Positions 16,540 to 23,453 of a stretch of DNA of 37,539 nucleotides are shown piece after piece. Position numbers and translations under genes: made by a program. Source of the DNA: Vagococcus allomyrinae (lineage in GTDB: Bacteria; Bacillota; Bacilli; Lactobacillales; Vagococcaceae); assembly GCF_017829975.1 (NCBI RefSeq), contig NZ_JAEEGA010000024.1:32826-70364 (forward strand), written 5' to 3'. Numbering within the stretch: position 1 is the first letter of the stretch; the number at the start of each line of letters is the position of its first letter. Under the pieces are notes generated by a model. It was not told the origin of the DNA, ran no database searches, and worked only from the letters and a program-made list of their open reading frames with translations.

Positions 16540-17724
16540 TTACAGTCGGATTTCGTAAGGTTCGTTCTTTGTGAGTATCGCATGAATGAGGTAACACAGC
16601 TTCCTTGAAACAGCTCCAATGGCCGTTAAATGATGTTTCCCTTCTGCTCGTTTCTTGTTGTAAAAAGCTTTAAGAACAGGATCATGTTGGGAAGCAACGA
16701 GTGCTGCCGAGAATAATGCTTTACGCAAATATGGAGAGCCGCGTTTACTCATGACATTATGAGTAGCTTCAAATTGACCTGACTGGCTCACAGAAGCATC
16801 AATGCCGGCGTAAGCGACTAATTTTTTTGGATTGGAAAATTTATGAATATCTCCAATCTCACCTAAGATGGTCGCCCCATTGATGGGGCCAATTCCTGGA
16901 ATGGTTTCAATGACTGAATGAAGACTCGTCATAATGTCTTTAATCTCTTGTTCGACCTCTGCGATCTGTTTTTCAAGAAATTTGAGTTGCTCAATCATTG
17001 AACGCAATTGAAACGTAAAGGCTTCTTGGGCAAAGGTAACACCAAAGGAGTGAGTCGCTGCTTCTTTTAATTGTTCTGCTTTCTTAATACCTAAACGATG
17101 TCGACTGGCATCCGCTAACAGATTGGCTAACGTCTCAGCTGAAACAGCTTGAAGCTCATCTGGGGTACTGAATTCAAGTAAGACTTCTTTAGATGCTTTA
17201 CCGAAGATCCCTACTTTACTAAAAACAGTATCATATTCAGGAAAGATTTGGTCAAGTACCGCGATGATTTTTCGTTTAAAATCGCTAGCTGTCCCTACTA
17301 AGTAGGTTCGATAACGTGTCAGTTGCTTCAGTGAAAAGAGCTTTTCATCAGACAGTGATGTTTCAACAAATTGCCCAAAGCGAATTAAATCGGCAATGAG
17401 AACGGAATCAATGATGTCGTTCTTACGTTTGCGAATCTCCGTGCCTTTGCGCCAACCGTCGGTCTGAATCGGGTTGATGACGTGAATTAAAAAGTGATGT
17501 TCTGATAGGAAAGAAAACAGAGCTAACCAATAATGTCCTGTTGCTTCCATCCCAATGGTCACATCAGTGGCTGAGTCAGACAAAGCCTGTACTTGTTTTA
17601 GAAGCGAAGCCCCTCCTTCGATCGTGTTAGGAAATGAAAAACCTTTCAATTTGACCTGACCTTGACTGTCCATGATAGAAGCTACGTGGGTCCGTTTACC
17701 AATATCGATTCCAAGATAAAACAT
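16540..17724 (-). CDS. IS110-family DEDD recombinase/transposase
   Basis: This protein of about 394 residues starts MFYLGIDIGKRTHVASI, with ATG 17724 and AAGGTG six bases upstream. The frame also opens at a GTG inside that site. The N-terminal DEDD domain shows the first Asp in GIDIGKRTH, the Glu in GMEATGHYW and the Asp pair in RKRKNDIIDSVLIADL. A coiled-coil region covers about 220-265. The C-terminal Tnp20 domain follows (ETIPGIGPINGATILGEIG, YAGIDAS, SKRGSPYLRKALF), where the Ser in RGSPYLR is the expected nucleophile. All key residues are present and the length is normal, so it may be active. It catalyses RNA-guided insertion in characterised relatives. Confidence 0.95.
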   Translation of the reverse strand: MFYLGIDIGKRTHVASIMDSQGQVKLKGFSFPNTIEGGASLLKQVQALSDSATDVTIGMEATGHYWLALFSFLSEHHFLIHVINPIQTDGWRKGTEIRKRKNDIIDSVLIADLIRFGQFVETSLSDEKLFSLKQLTRYRTYLVGTASDFKRKIIAVLDQIFPEYDTVFSKVGIFGKASKEVLLEFSTPDELQAVSAETLANLLADASRHRLGIKKAEQLKEAATHSFGVTFAQEAFTFQLRSMIEQLKFLEKQIAEVEQEIKDIMTSLHSVIETIPGIGPINGATILGEIGDIHKFSNPKKLVAYAGIDASVSQSGQFEATHNVMSKRGSPYLRKALFSAALVASQHDPVLKAFYNKKRAEGKHHLTAIGAVSRKLCYLIHAILTKNEPYEIRL

Positions 17725-17739
17725 ATCAGTCACCTTCTA

Positions 17740-17940
17740 GAAAAAATTTTGGATTGATTGCCACTCAACTGACAGCGTCACTACCTTGTTCTAGATCCGG
17801 AGTAAAGCACGAGGCTTTCAACATCTAACTCATTCGCAATCAGCTTACCAGAAGAGAGGGATCAGTCTTTCGATAACGAGTTCAACGACTCAAGGATGAA
17901 ACGATCCAACCTCTCAATCCATTAGCTATATTATCTCAAA
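17740..17940 (-). ncRNA. Candidate IS110 bridge RNA region
   Basis: In characterised IS110 elements the non-coding DNA upstream of the recombinase gene encodes a structured bridge RNA that pairs with target and donor DNA. Here about 200 bp without coding potential precede the transposase. They contain pairing segments such as GAGAGGGATC near 17854 and GATCCAACCTCTC near 17908. RNA ends and the guide loops cannot be assigned by eye. Confidence 0.4.
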
Positions 17941-18040
17941 TTACTTGAGTTAATATCAATTTATATAACATAGGTTCATAGAGGTTCCCTTTAATTTCGG
18001 AAGAATAAAACCTCTAAATATAATATACAAGGATCTATCA

Positions 18041-19141
18041 ATGAGGTACTAAAAAAACTCTAGGCTGTTCTACCTATTAGTATTATGTAGTGGATTATTA
18101 CTGGTATGGACGACTCTCAAAGATGTACAGTGGCTATCAGACCTTGTTACAATAACAGTTGATACGTTACTGATTCCCGTCATTATTTCTGTCTTCATTT
18201 ACTATTTATTGAGACCAGTATATCTGTTTTTTTGTAAAAAATTGAAAAATGACACACTGAGTCTGATAGTGTCGATGCTTATTTTTCTAGCGATACTCTT
18301 ATTTCTCATTAAAGAGTTTGTGCCTCTTCTACTTGTACAGGTTGATGCACTCCTAAACAATTTACCCGACTTATTAAATGAATTGGATAACTTAATCATC
18401 AGAAGCCAACTACTAGATAATCGTGATATTAATCATTACCTCTCACTGATTAATCGTTCGTTTGAAGATTTAGTCGATATTTTGTTCGTCGGTATCCGAA
18501 GTAGTACCACTTTTGTATTAGATTTTATTGCCGGGTCATTTTTGATTGTCAGTATCGTTCCCATTTTAGTTATCTACATGTTGAAACGCACCCATACCCA
18601 AAAACAAGTCCTTAAAGGCATTCCTAATCACTATCAAGGGCTTGCTAACGATTATTTTAGAGAGACAGAAAAAGCTCTGTCCGATTATATCGGAGGAAAG
18701 TCCGTCGTATGCTTTTATGTGTTTTTAGGTGCATGGCTAACATTCTCTATAGCCGGTTTAAAGGGTTCCCTTCTATTTGCCGTGATTGCAGGAATCATGG
18801 ATATTATCCCTTATTTTGGCCCTTGGATTGGAGCCCTACCTGCCATACTATCTGCCCTAATTTCAAATGAGGCAGCTACTATGGTAATCATTATTGGCAT
18901 CCTGATTGTTCAGTTAGGCGAATCATATGTGGTCTCGCCTTACGTGATGAGTAAAGAATTGAAACTGCCAGCTTCGTTAGTTATTATCATCATGTTAGTA
19001 ACCGGCCAAGCCTTTGGTATAATCGGTATGATTATTGTTTTACCTATTATAGCCGTTTTTAAAGTCACCCTTGAATACCTAGTAAAACTGGTGGCACTCA
19101 AAAAGAGTCTCTCACCACCTGATAGGAGCACTCATATATGA
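18041..19141 (+). pseudogene. AI-2E family (PerM-like) permease gene with nonsense codon 4
   Basis: The likely start is ATG 18041, eight bases after AAGGA and downstream of a TATAAT near 18020. The frame reads M-R-Y-stop (TAA 18050-18052), then continues open as KNSRLFYLLVLCSGLLLVW…, a typical first helix of this family, to the stop at 19141. The rest is intact: eight membrane helices, a soluble helical region (QVDALLNNLPDLLNELDNL) and conserved GIMDIIPYFGPWIGALPAIL. AI-2E family proteins are transporters, some of them sodium/proton antiporters. A TTG at 18209 could start a shortened protein lacking helix one. A one-base change (TTA to TAA) or a sequencing error would explain it. Confidence 0.7.
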
Positions 19142-19210
19142 GCATAAATCTTGTCATAACAACTTGTAACTAACCTCTAAACCTTGCAACAATATTTAAG
19201 GCATAGCCAA

Positions 19211-19255
19211 AACCCCTCTTAAATCTGTTATTATTAAAACAGATTTGAGAGGGTT
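19211..19255. terminator. Hairpin after the permease gene
   Basis: An imperfect 18-bp stem joins AACCCCTCTTAAATCTGTT (19211-19229) to AACAGATTTGAGAGGGTT (19238-19255). There is no long T-run after it on the plus strand, so it may be a weak terminator or an RNA 3' stabilising hairpin. Confidence 0.5.
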
Positions 19256-19303
19256 CAATTAATTAATAGCTAATGTAGTTAGACAGAGAGTAACAAAATG
19301 AGA

Positions 19304-19433
19304 GTGAGAAACAGATTATGATGAAGAGGAAATGACGATTAAAATAATTTGTGCTATTACCAAAATACCAAAGTCTACTTTATATAGAGCTTTAGACAAA
19401 AGAAAAATATCACGCGAAACTGTTGAATTATGA
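19304..19433 (+). pseudogene. Remnant of a recombinase-type helix-turn-helix (HTH_7-like)
   Basis: An open stretch of about 40 codons reads TDYDEEEMTIKIICAITKIP, then KSTLYRALDKRKISRE, and stops at TGA 19431-19433. The pattern (T-I-K-x-I-C-x-I-T-x-I-P-x-S-T-L-Y-R-A-L) matches the C-terminal DNA-binding tail of serine recombinases. No catalytic domain precedes it, and an in-frame TGA lies just upstream. It is read as the tail of a lost resolvase or invertase gene. A short regulator fragment is the alternative. Confidence 0.4.
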
Positions 19434-19552
19434 GGACTATTGATTAACCTCATTAAGCCCATCCTAATAAAAGTGGGCTTAATGATAAATGGTGCTAAAC
19501 ATCAATTAAAAACTGTGTAATATATTAGTAAAAGTGACGCCAAATTTTGTAT

Positions 19553-19593
19553 AAAAAAAGAGTGTCCAGTATATGGTGATTTTCTGGACACTC
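19553..19593 (-). terminator. Terminator on the minus strand
   Basis: GAGTGTCCAG (19560-19569) pairs perfectly with CTGGACACTC (19584-19593). Read on the minus strand it is followed by seven T's, a clear rho-independent terminator. It is about 150 bp beyond the toxin gene and is probably a backup stop. Confidence 0.75.
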
Positions 19594-19722
19594 TCACTTA
19601 TTTGAATTGTTACTACGAAGCTAACTCGATTACACAATTATCAAAATTTGAATCCTGGATAGGTGAGACATGAGAATTGTTCACCTCATGTCTGAAATTT
19701 TATATCTTGTGAAGTGATACTC

Positions 19723-19755
19723 AAAAAAACTAGAACACACGGTTCTAGTTTTTTT
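19723..19755. terminator. Terminator overlapping the toxin stop codon
   Basis: A perfect 14-bp stem, AAAAAAACTAGAAC (19723-19736) with GTTCTAGTTTTTTT (19742-19755), has U-tracts on both strands. The toxin gene's TAG at 19745-19747 lies inside the stem. Confidence 0.8.
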
Positions 19756-20026
19756 TGTAAATGTCTCTTCTATGACCAAAATTAATGATAAAAATTTCTA
19801 GTTCTCCGTCTTTAATATCAGCGATTATTCTGAAATTGCCGACTCTATAACGCCAGTAGCCTTTTTTATCGCCAGACAAAGCTTTACCTATTTCTCTCGG
19901 ATTTTCACAATTCCTTAAATTTTTATCAATCCAGTTCAGTAGAAGAAAACTATTATTCTTATCCATTTTTTTTAACACTTTTAAACTTTTCCCTGAAAAA
20001 CTAACTTTATAATAATTCTTTGTCAT
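19745..20026 (-). CDS. RelE/ParE-superfamily toxin
   Basis: This 93-residue protein is typical of type II RelE-like toxins, which cleave mRNA at the ribosome. It reads YKVSFSGKSLKVLKKMDKN at the N terminus, KALSGDKKGYWRYRVGNFRI in the middle (the basic, aromatic substrate-facing strand) and IFIINFGHRRDIYKK at the end. It overlaps the antitoxin gene by 20 bp and follows it, the usual RelB-RelE order. Conserved basic residues (K47-R54-R57 region, H81-R82-R83) are present, so it is probably functional. The ATG is within the antitoxin coding sequence. A terminator overlaps its stop codon. Confidence 0.9.
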   Translation of the reverse strand: MTKNYYKVSFSGKSLKVLKKMDKNNSFLLLNWIDKNLRNCENPREIGKALSGDKKGYWRYRVGNFRIIADIKDGELEIFIINFGHRRDIYKKN

Positions 20027-20240
20027 AACCTAATTCCTTTACGACCTCATCAAAACTGTAAGTTTGTTCCAATTTGTTGTTTTTTTCATACTCTCGAATA
20101 GACTCTAAATCCATAACCTCATCAATTTTTTCTAGGATTGACTCTCTTGCAATATCCGAAATATTAACCTTAGAAAATTCAGCATATTTTTGGATTATTG
20201 CTTTTTCTTCGTCAGATACTCTAACCGTAATAGTCGCCAT
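20007..20240 (-). CDS. RelB/DUF6290-type antitoxin
   Basis: This 77-residue protein starts MATITVRVSDEEKAIIQKYA, a ribbon-helix-helix DNA-binding segment. It is followed by SKVNISDIARESILEKIDEV and an acidic toxin-binding tail ending FDEVVKELGYDKELL. The start is ATG 20240, with GAGAGG upstream. A longer frame to 20276 runs through this ribosome binding site and is rejected. It would neutralise the toxin encoded just downstream and repress the operon, probably through the palindromes at 20263-20307. Confidence 0.9.
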   Translation of the reverse strand: MATITVRVSDEEKAIIQKYAEFSKVNISDIARESILEKIDEVMDLESIREYEKNNKLEQTYSFDEVVKELGYDKELL

Positions 20241-20262
20241 ATTTTCACAACCTCTCTTTATA

Positions 20263-20307
20263 TTACATTGTAACATAATTTTAGTAGGGTGGAAAGTTAC
20301 AACGTAA
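20263..20307. promoter_or_regulatory. Twin palindromes upstream of the toxin-antitoxin genes (candidate operator)
   Basis: Two similar palindromes, TTACATTGTAA (about 20264-20274) and GTTACAACGTAAC (about 20295-20307), are centred about 32 bp apart, roughly three helical turns. They lie 25-65 bp upstream of the antitoxin start and overlap a possible minus-strand -10 (TACAAT). This fits autoregulation by an antitoxin/toxin complex. Confidence 0.55.
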
Positions 20308-20570
20308 CATTAATTATAATTTTTGACAGCTCGTGAACAACACTTATCACTCTACAGAATGGGTTTAAGTCGCGTTCACCTCTAAAAAAAGACGCCTCTC
20401 AAAAATAGAGAAACGCTAATAGTACGAGAGGATACGTCGATTCGACCGAACGCAACTCAACACAGTTGTGTTGCGTTGAGTAAATTTATAATTGATAATT
20501 TCTAATATTCAAAAAATTATACTGATAGTAAAATTATATTCTACATTTTGAAGTTGTTGAAATTTGAGAA
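20308..20570. other. Structured intergenic DNA
   Basis: No gene seen. A bulged hairpin pairs GACG-CCTCTC (about 20390) with GAGAGG-ATACGTC (about 20423-20435). An overlapping set of alternative pairings follows around AACACAGTTGTGTT near 20458-20471. It has no T-run, and its origin is unknown. Confidence 0.35.
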
Positions 20571-20644
20571 TAGTCATACTTTTTCTACTATTAAAAGATG
20601 GCTGGCAGAAGATACTTTATTACATGAACAGCAATTATCTAGTT
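20571..20644 (+). pseudogene. Fragment duplicated from the flavin reductase gene
   Basis: These 74 bp match 21926-21999 inside the intact flavin reductase gene with about four to six differences and keep its frame (TIKRWLAEDTLLHEQQLSS). The match stops exactly where an IS-end-like sequence starts at 20645. It is the 3' part of a second, destroyed copy of that gene. Confidence 0.7.
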
Positions 20645-20695
20645 GGAATGGCAATACTTTTTTTGATAAAAATTATTACCATTCCACTTGCTATT
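20645..20695. repeat. Insertion-sequence end remnant
   Basis: GGAATGGCAATACTTTTTTT at 20645 resembles GGAATGGTAACACTTTTTT at 22080. A reversed copy (ATTACCATTCC, 20685-20695) lies 20 bp further in. Repeated motifs near an end are seen in IS21-type elements, but I cannot confirm the family. Confidence 0.4.
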
Positions 20696-20756
20696 ACATT
20701 ACTTTTAAAGTTTTGTTCCATATTTTTTTATGAACGCCATATCCCTAATATACATT

Positions 20757-21443
20757 CTATTCTAAATCAAGTCCCCATCCATTATTAATTTCAAATAATC
20801 CTTGTTGTGTCAAAATAACAGCTCTACTTTTGGGAGATTTAATTATCCATTTCTTAGTGATAAAAAGATCATATATAGCGTGTCCCAAACTACCTGCAAT
20901 ATGATGTCTACGCTCACTCCAATCCAAACACATTCTACAAAACTGACGTTTCTGCTTTTTTAACATCAATAGATCTATCCCTTGTTTCTCAAAAAAATAT
21001 GAGCCTTCAGTTGTTACATGCACTTCTTCACCAGAATAGTTCAGGTAGTTTTTTTCAAGTAAGTATTGTGTAATACACACTCCCAATTTTCCGGCTAAAT
21101 GATCGTAACAAGTTCTAGCCATTATCATCTTTTCCATTTCTAAATGTTGACTTAAATAGCGTGCAGGTTTTGTTGGTGTTATAGCGCCTATAGATTCAAA
21201 AAACTGAGCAAAATCTTGATTTGTTAATTTGAAATAATGAAATCTCCCATGTTTTTCCATCGTTAAAAAATTTTCATCAAGCATTCTCTTTAGATGGTAA
21301 CTAGCTGTATGCGGCTTAATCTGTGCGGATTTAGCAAGCTCATTTACTGTATGGAAACCACCATCCATTAGTAAATTTATCATTAATACCTTTGAATCAT
21401 CAGCAATCATTTGAGCAAATTTCTTTATTTCTAGATTATTCAT
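20757..21443 (-). CDS. ArsR-type helix-turn-helix transcriptional regulator
   Basis: This 228-residue protein has an N-terminal winged helix: KFAQMIADDSKVLMINLLMD, the recognition region NELAKSAQIKPHTASYHLKR, then a wing with MEKHGRFHYFKL. The C-terminal half contains a CRMCLDWSERRHHIAGSLGHA block found in larger ArsR-like regulators. The Cys pair and His pair there could bind metal or sense redox state. It is divergent from the flavin reductase gene, with a 99-bp shared promoter region, so it probably controls that gene. The inducing signal is unknown. The length is about twice that of simple metal-sensing ArsR proteins, as expected for this subgroup. Confidence 0.88.
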   Translation of the reverse strand: MNNLEIKKFAQMIADDSKVLMINLLMDGGFHTVNELAKSAQIKPHTASYHLKRMLDENFLTMEKHGRFHYFKLTNQDFAQFFESIGAITPTKPARYLSQHLEMEKMIMARTCYDHLAGKLGVCITQYLLEKNYLNYSGEEVHVTTEGSYFFEKQGIDLLMLKKQKRQFCRMCLDWSERRHHIAGSLGHAIYDLFITKKWIIKSPKSRAVILTQQGLFEINNGWGLDLE

Positions 21444-21475
21444 TTCGTATTACCTTTCATAATTAGAATTCCATA

Positions 21476-21510
21476 TATCGATACCGATAGAGTTAATTAC
21501 ATTGTATACT
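21476..21510 (+). promoter_or_regulatory. Candidate ArsR-type operator and flavin reductase promoter
   Basis: TATCGATACCGATA (21476-21489) is a near-palindrome (12 of 14 positions). A -10 box TATACT lies at 21505-21510, with no good -35, so the palindrome occupies the -35 area. This suggests direct control of the reductase gene by the divergent regulator. AAAGGAG follows at about 21528-21533. Confidence 0.45.
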
Positions 21511-21542
21511 TATTTTTAATAACAAAAAAGGAGAATGAGTAA

Positions 21543-22067
21543 ATGACAAAAATTGAATTAGCAACATCAAAATTGTACTTTGGTTTCCCAATTTTTATTT
21601 TAGGTTATAAAGATGATAAGTGGGGATATAATTATACGACCTCTAGTTCATCTTATACTTTAGGTTCAGAACTAAATTTAGGTGTTTCCAAACATAGTAA
21701 TGCTGTTAAGCAAATAAAGAAAAACGGCTGCTTTACTCTAAATATACCTACTGAAAAGCAAATGAAACAAATAAAAATTGGTGGATTCAATAGTGGAGCA
21801 GACAAATTTAATTTCCCAGACTCATTTCATTATAAAAAATCCGATTTAATAGATGCACCTATTATTACAGAATGTTGTCTCACCTTAGAGTGTGAAGTAA
21901 CTCAAATAATAGATTCAGAAGCAGTTAGTCATATTTTTTCTACTATTAAAAGATGGCTAGTAGAAGATACTTTATTACATGAACAGCAATTATCTAGTTT
22001 TCAATTGAACCCTGTTTTTTATATGGGGGATAGTCACAAGCGAATTTTTAGATACTTAACAGAGTAA
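21543..22067 (+). CDS. Flavin reductase-like (FMN-binding split barrel) protein
   Basis: This 174-residue protein has the flavin-binding split-barrel pattern. The N-terminal strand is KLYFGFPIFILGYKDDKWGY, with a Ser/Thr-rich loop TTSSSSYTLGSELNLGVSK at the usual phosphate-binding place. It continues GCFTLNIPTEKQMKQI, GGFNSGADKF, DAPIITECCLTLECEV and a C-terminal YMGDSHKRIFRYL. Such proteins reduce or bind FMN, often in oxidative or xenobiotic stress. It starts at ATG 21543 with AAGGAG upstream, is divergent from the ArsR-type regulator and was partly duplicated at 20571-20644. It is a little shorter than many relatives but keeps both ends. Confidence 0.85.
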   Translation: MTKIELATSKLYFGFPIFILGYKDDKWGYNYTTSSSSYTLGSELNLGVSKHSNAVKQIKKNGCFTLNIPTEKQMKQIKIGGFNSGADKFNFPDSFHYKKSDLIDAPIITECCLTLECEVTQIIDSEAVSHIFSTIKRWLVEDTLLHEQQLSSFQLNPVFYMGDSHKRIFRYLTE

Positions 22068-22079
22068 CCTATTAAAAGT

Positions 22080-22341
22080 GGAATGGTAACACTTTTTTAC
22101 AGATTTATTAAGAATCAAGAGTGTGTTTACCTGTTGTGCAATGAATGCCATCGACAACGAGCCTCCGGAGATATGTGGGATCGTCTTAACGTCAAAAGGC
22201 TAGAAACCAATTTGACGACTTCAAACGAATAACATATCTCCGCTCATTGTCAATGGTTCACTTCGTCAATCGCGTTGGTATATCCTGTTTTTTCACTCCT
22301 TAACTCCTTATGTTTTTTGTACTTGAAAGTGTTGCCCATCC
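22080..22341. repeat. 262-bp element with imperfect terminal inverted repeats (MITE-like or IS remnant)
   Basis: GGAATGGTAACACTTTTTT (22080-22098) and the complement of AAAGTGTTGCCCATCC (22326-22341) match at about 13 of 18 positions. No coding sequence lies between. The centre holds the large bulged hairpin at 22148-22256. The left end resembles the IS-end remnant at 20645. Confidence 0.45.
22148..22256. ncRNA. Bulged long hairpin, copy 1
   Basis: The outer stem pairs GACAACGAG (22153-22161) with CTCATTGTC (22243-22251), with one mismatch and further pairing outside. A one-sided CCTC bulge (22162-22165) follows, then a perfect 11-bp stem, CGGAGATATGT (22166-22176) with ACATATCTCCG (22232-22242). 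The interior carries GTCAAA/TTTGAC. The same plan with different paired bases is found at 22629-22742. Whether it is an RNA or a DNA transposition signal is unknown. Confidence 0.45.
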
Positions 22342-22518
22342 AAAAGATTTCCTCATACTATATGTGCATATAATGAAATATCATTTTCTAACCATTAATT
22401 TTACTATATTAAATTTTAATGGTTAGAAAAAAAGTATATTGTCGATTGTTTGTAAAAAATAGAAACTCGATTGATCTGTCATACTATAAAACATGTTGGA
22501 ACTTCAAACGCTCCCATC

Positions 22519-22829
22519 TGAGTATTGCTAATGAATAGCTCCACCTGTGCTAAGATTAGCCCCACCCTCTTTTTTGAGGTATTTTGAAGTTATTAAAATA
22601 ATAAATAACAAGATAGTCTCTAGCTCTCGTTTTCACTTGACAATGAGCCTCCGGAAATATAAAGATAATCAGCGGAGCAAGCTATGAAAAGCTTGCTGAT
22701 AGCTTAAGGCTATTATATTTCCGCTCATTATCAAGTGAAAACTAATGCACATTAAATAACTGGAGCTCAGCTTAGCACTCAGTGGCGCTATTTATAGCAT
22801 TAGGTGGAGCTATTGGATAGCAATACTCA
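22519..22829. repeat. 311-bp element with 28-bp inverted repeats and sub-terminal ~22-bp units
   Basis: TGAGTATTGCTA (22519…) and its complement ending at 22829 form 28-bp arms matching at 25 positions. Units of the type WTAGCkCCACy…TGCTA recur inside: about two on the left (22534-22570) and about three, inverted, on the right (22762-22815). Repeated sub-terminal units are typical of transposase-binding ends (IS21 and Tn7 types). The bulged hairpin copy 2 lies in the centre. There is no coding sequence. Confidence 0.5.
22629..22742. ncRNA. Bulged long hairpin, copy 2
   Basis: The 19-bp outer stem runs from GTTTTCACTTGACAATGAG (22629-22647) to 22724-22742, with one mismatch. A CCTC bulge (22648-22651) follows, then CGGAAATATA (22652-22661) with TATATTTCCG (22714-22723). 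The inner hairpin pairs CAAGCT with AGCTTG and adds ATCAG/CTGAT across a bulge. Compared with copy 1, the pair G-C in CGGAG/CTCCG is replaced by A-T in CGGAA/TTCCG, a compensatory change. Confidence 0.5.
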
Positions 22830-23128
22830 CATCCTCTAAATACATTTACAAATCATTCTAACTGCCTTTGCGTTTTGCAAAAAGCGGGTACACAATATTC
22901 CAACTACAATTACATAGTTTGTTAAACAAGAAATATTAGTCATAGATTTAACGACGACTTCTTGGTATAGTGTCTTTGGAAATATTCTCAGGTCTACAGT
23001 CTAAGAATAATGGCCCAACTCCTCATAGCCGATACCATACCTCAAGTCAGACATCACAGACATCACATTCATCATTATTTTATTTATGTCCAGTGCTTTG
23101 CAAAGTTATCGCTTTTATTCTGATATGA

Positions 23129-23347
23129 ACAACATATTCGCAACGTAGATTAATTGAGCCCTATAATGGGCTATTATGTAAAGACGGGCTACCTAAAGCA
23201 ATGGATTTCAATCAAGTTAACTAAACTTTTGTTTCGGTTATCGCCTCTAAAAGAAATCGCATACTAAGGGAATATTTAAATTATCAAACACTATTAAAAG
23301 TATTTTTAAGTTATGTAAATGAGAGAGAACTACCTAGCTCAATTTGA
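23129..23347 (+). pseudogene. 3' remnant of an IS30-family transposase gene
   Basis: The frame reads RRLIEPYNGLLCKDGLPKAM, then DFNQVN, a stop, then TFVSVIASKRNRILREYLNY, then QTLLKVFLSYVNERELPSSI and a final stop at 23345-23347. The NGLL…LPK…DF…V and R-x-x-L-x-Y-x-T-x-x-x-V-F patterns are those of the C-terminal end of IS30-type DDE transposases. The internal TAA (probably from CAA) and the missing 5' part make it dead. Confidence 0.7.
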
Positions 23348-23422
23348 CAAATAAAATGTGTCAAAAAAGATAGTAATATTTTTAATTTTTTAGAATTATA
23401 TTTCAATAGGGGAAAATAACAC

Positions 23423-23447
23423 TAAAAAGATACCACATTGTGGTATC
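23423..23447 (-). terminator. Terminator of operon B
   Basis: GATACCACA (23429-23437) and TGTGGTATC (23439-23447) form a perfect 9-bp palindrome. Read on the minus strand it is followed by CTTTTTAG. It lies six bases beyond the GFA gene's end and closes operon B. Confidence 0.7.
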
Positions 23448-23453
23448 AATCAT

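Larger units (their letters stand above)
16500..17960 (-). mobile_element. IS110-family insertion sequence (ends approximate)
   Basis: The span is defined by one intact DEDD transposase gene (16540-17724) and about 200 bp of non-coding DNA upstream of it. I saw no obvious terminal inverted repeats or target duplication, as expected for the IS110 group, so both ends are estimates. The element lies between the baeRF gene and the AI-2E permease gene. Its promoter-distal non-coding part is listed as a candidate bridge RNA. Confidence 0.6.
19142..19744. other. Intergenic region with three hairpins and a recombinase-like fragment
   Basis: About 600 bp with no intact gene. It holds a permease-end hairpin (19211-19255), a short coding remnant (19304-19433), a hairpin formed by CATTAAGCCCA and its complement (about 19450-19482), and two terminators serving the toxin-antitoxin side (19553-19593, 19723-19755), all of which apart from the 19450 hairpin are listed separately. 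Confidence 0.5.
22342..23128. other. Gene-free region containing element 2 and unassigned DNA
   Basis: There is no intact gene over about 790 bp. The second inverted-repeat element (22519-22829) takes up the middle. I see nothing assignable at 22342-22518 or at 22830-23128, apart from scattered short hairpins. Confidence 0.5.

Noticed and set aside
20548-20788. Two plus-strand frames over the reductase fragment
   Set aside because: They are composites of a 74-bp gene fragment and IS-end DNA, and one overlaps the regulator gene; no functional gene is implied.
22148-22742. Bulged hairpins as integron attC sites
   Set aside because: The expected core (GTTRRRY with its partner RYYYAAC) and gene-cassette layout are missing.
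22080-22830. CRISPR array
   Set aside because: The repeated units are few, diverged and inverted between sides, with no regular spacers and no cas genes nearby.
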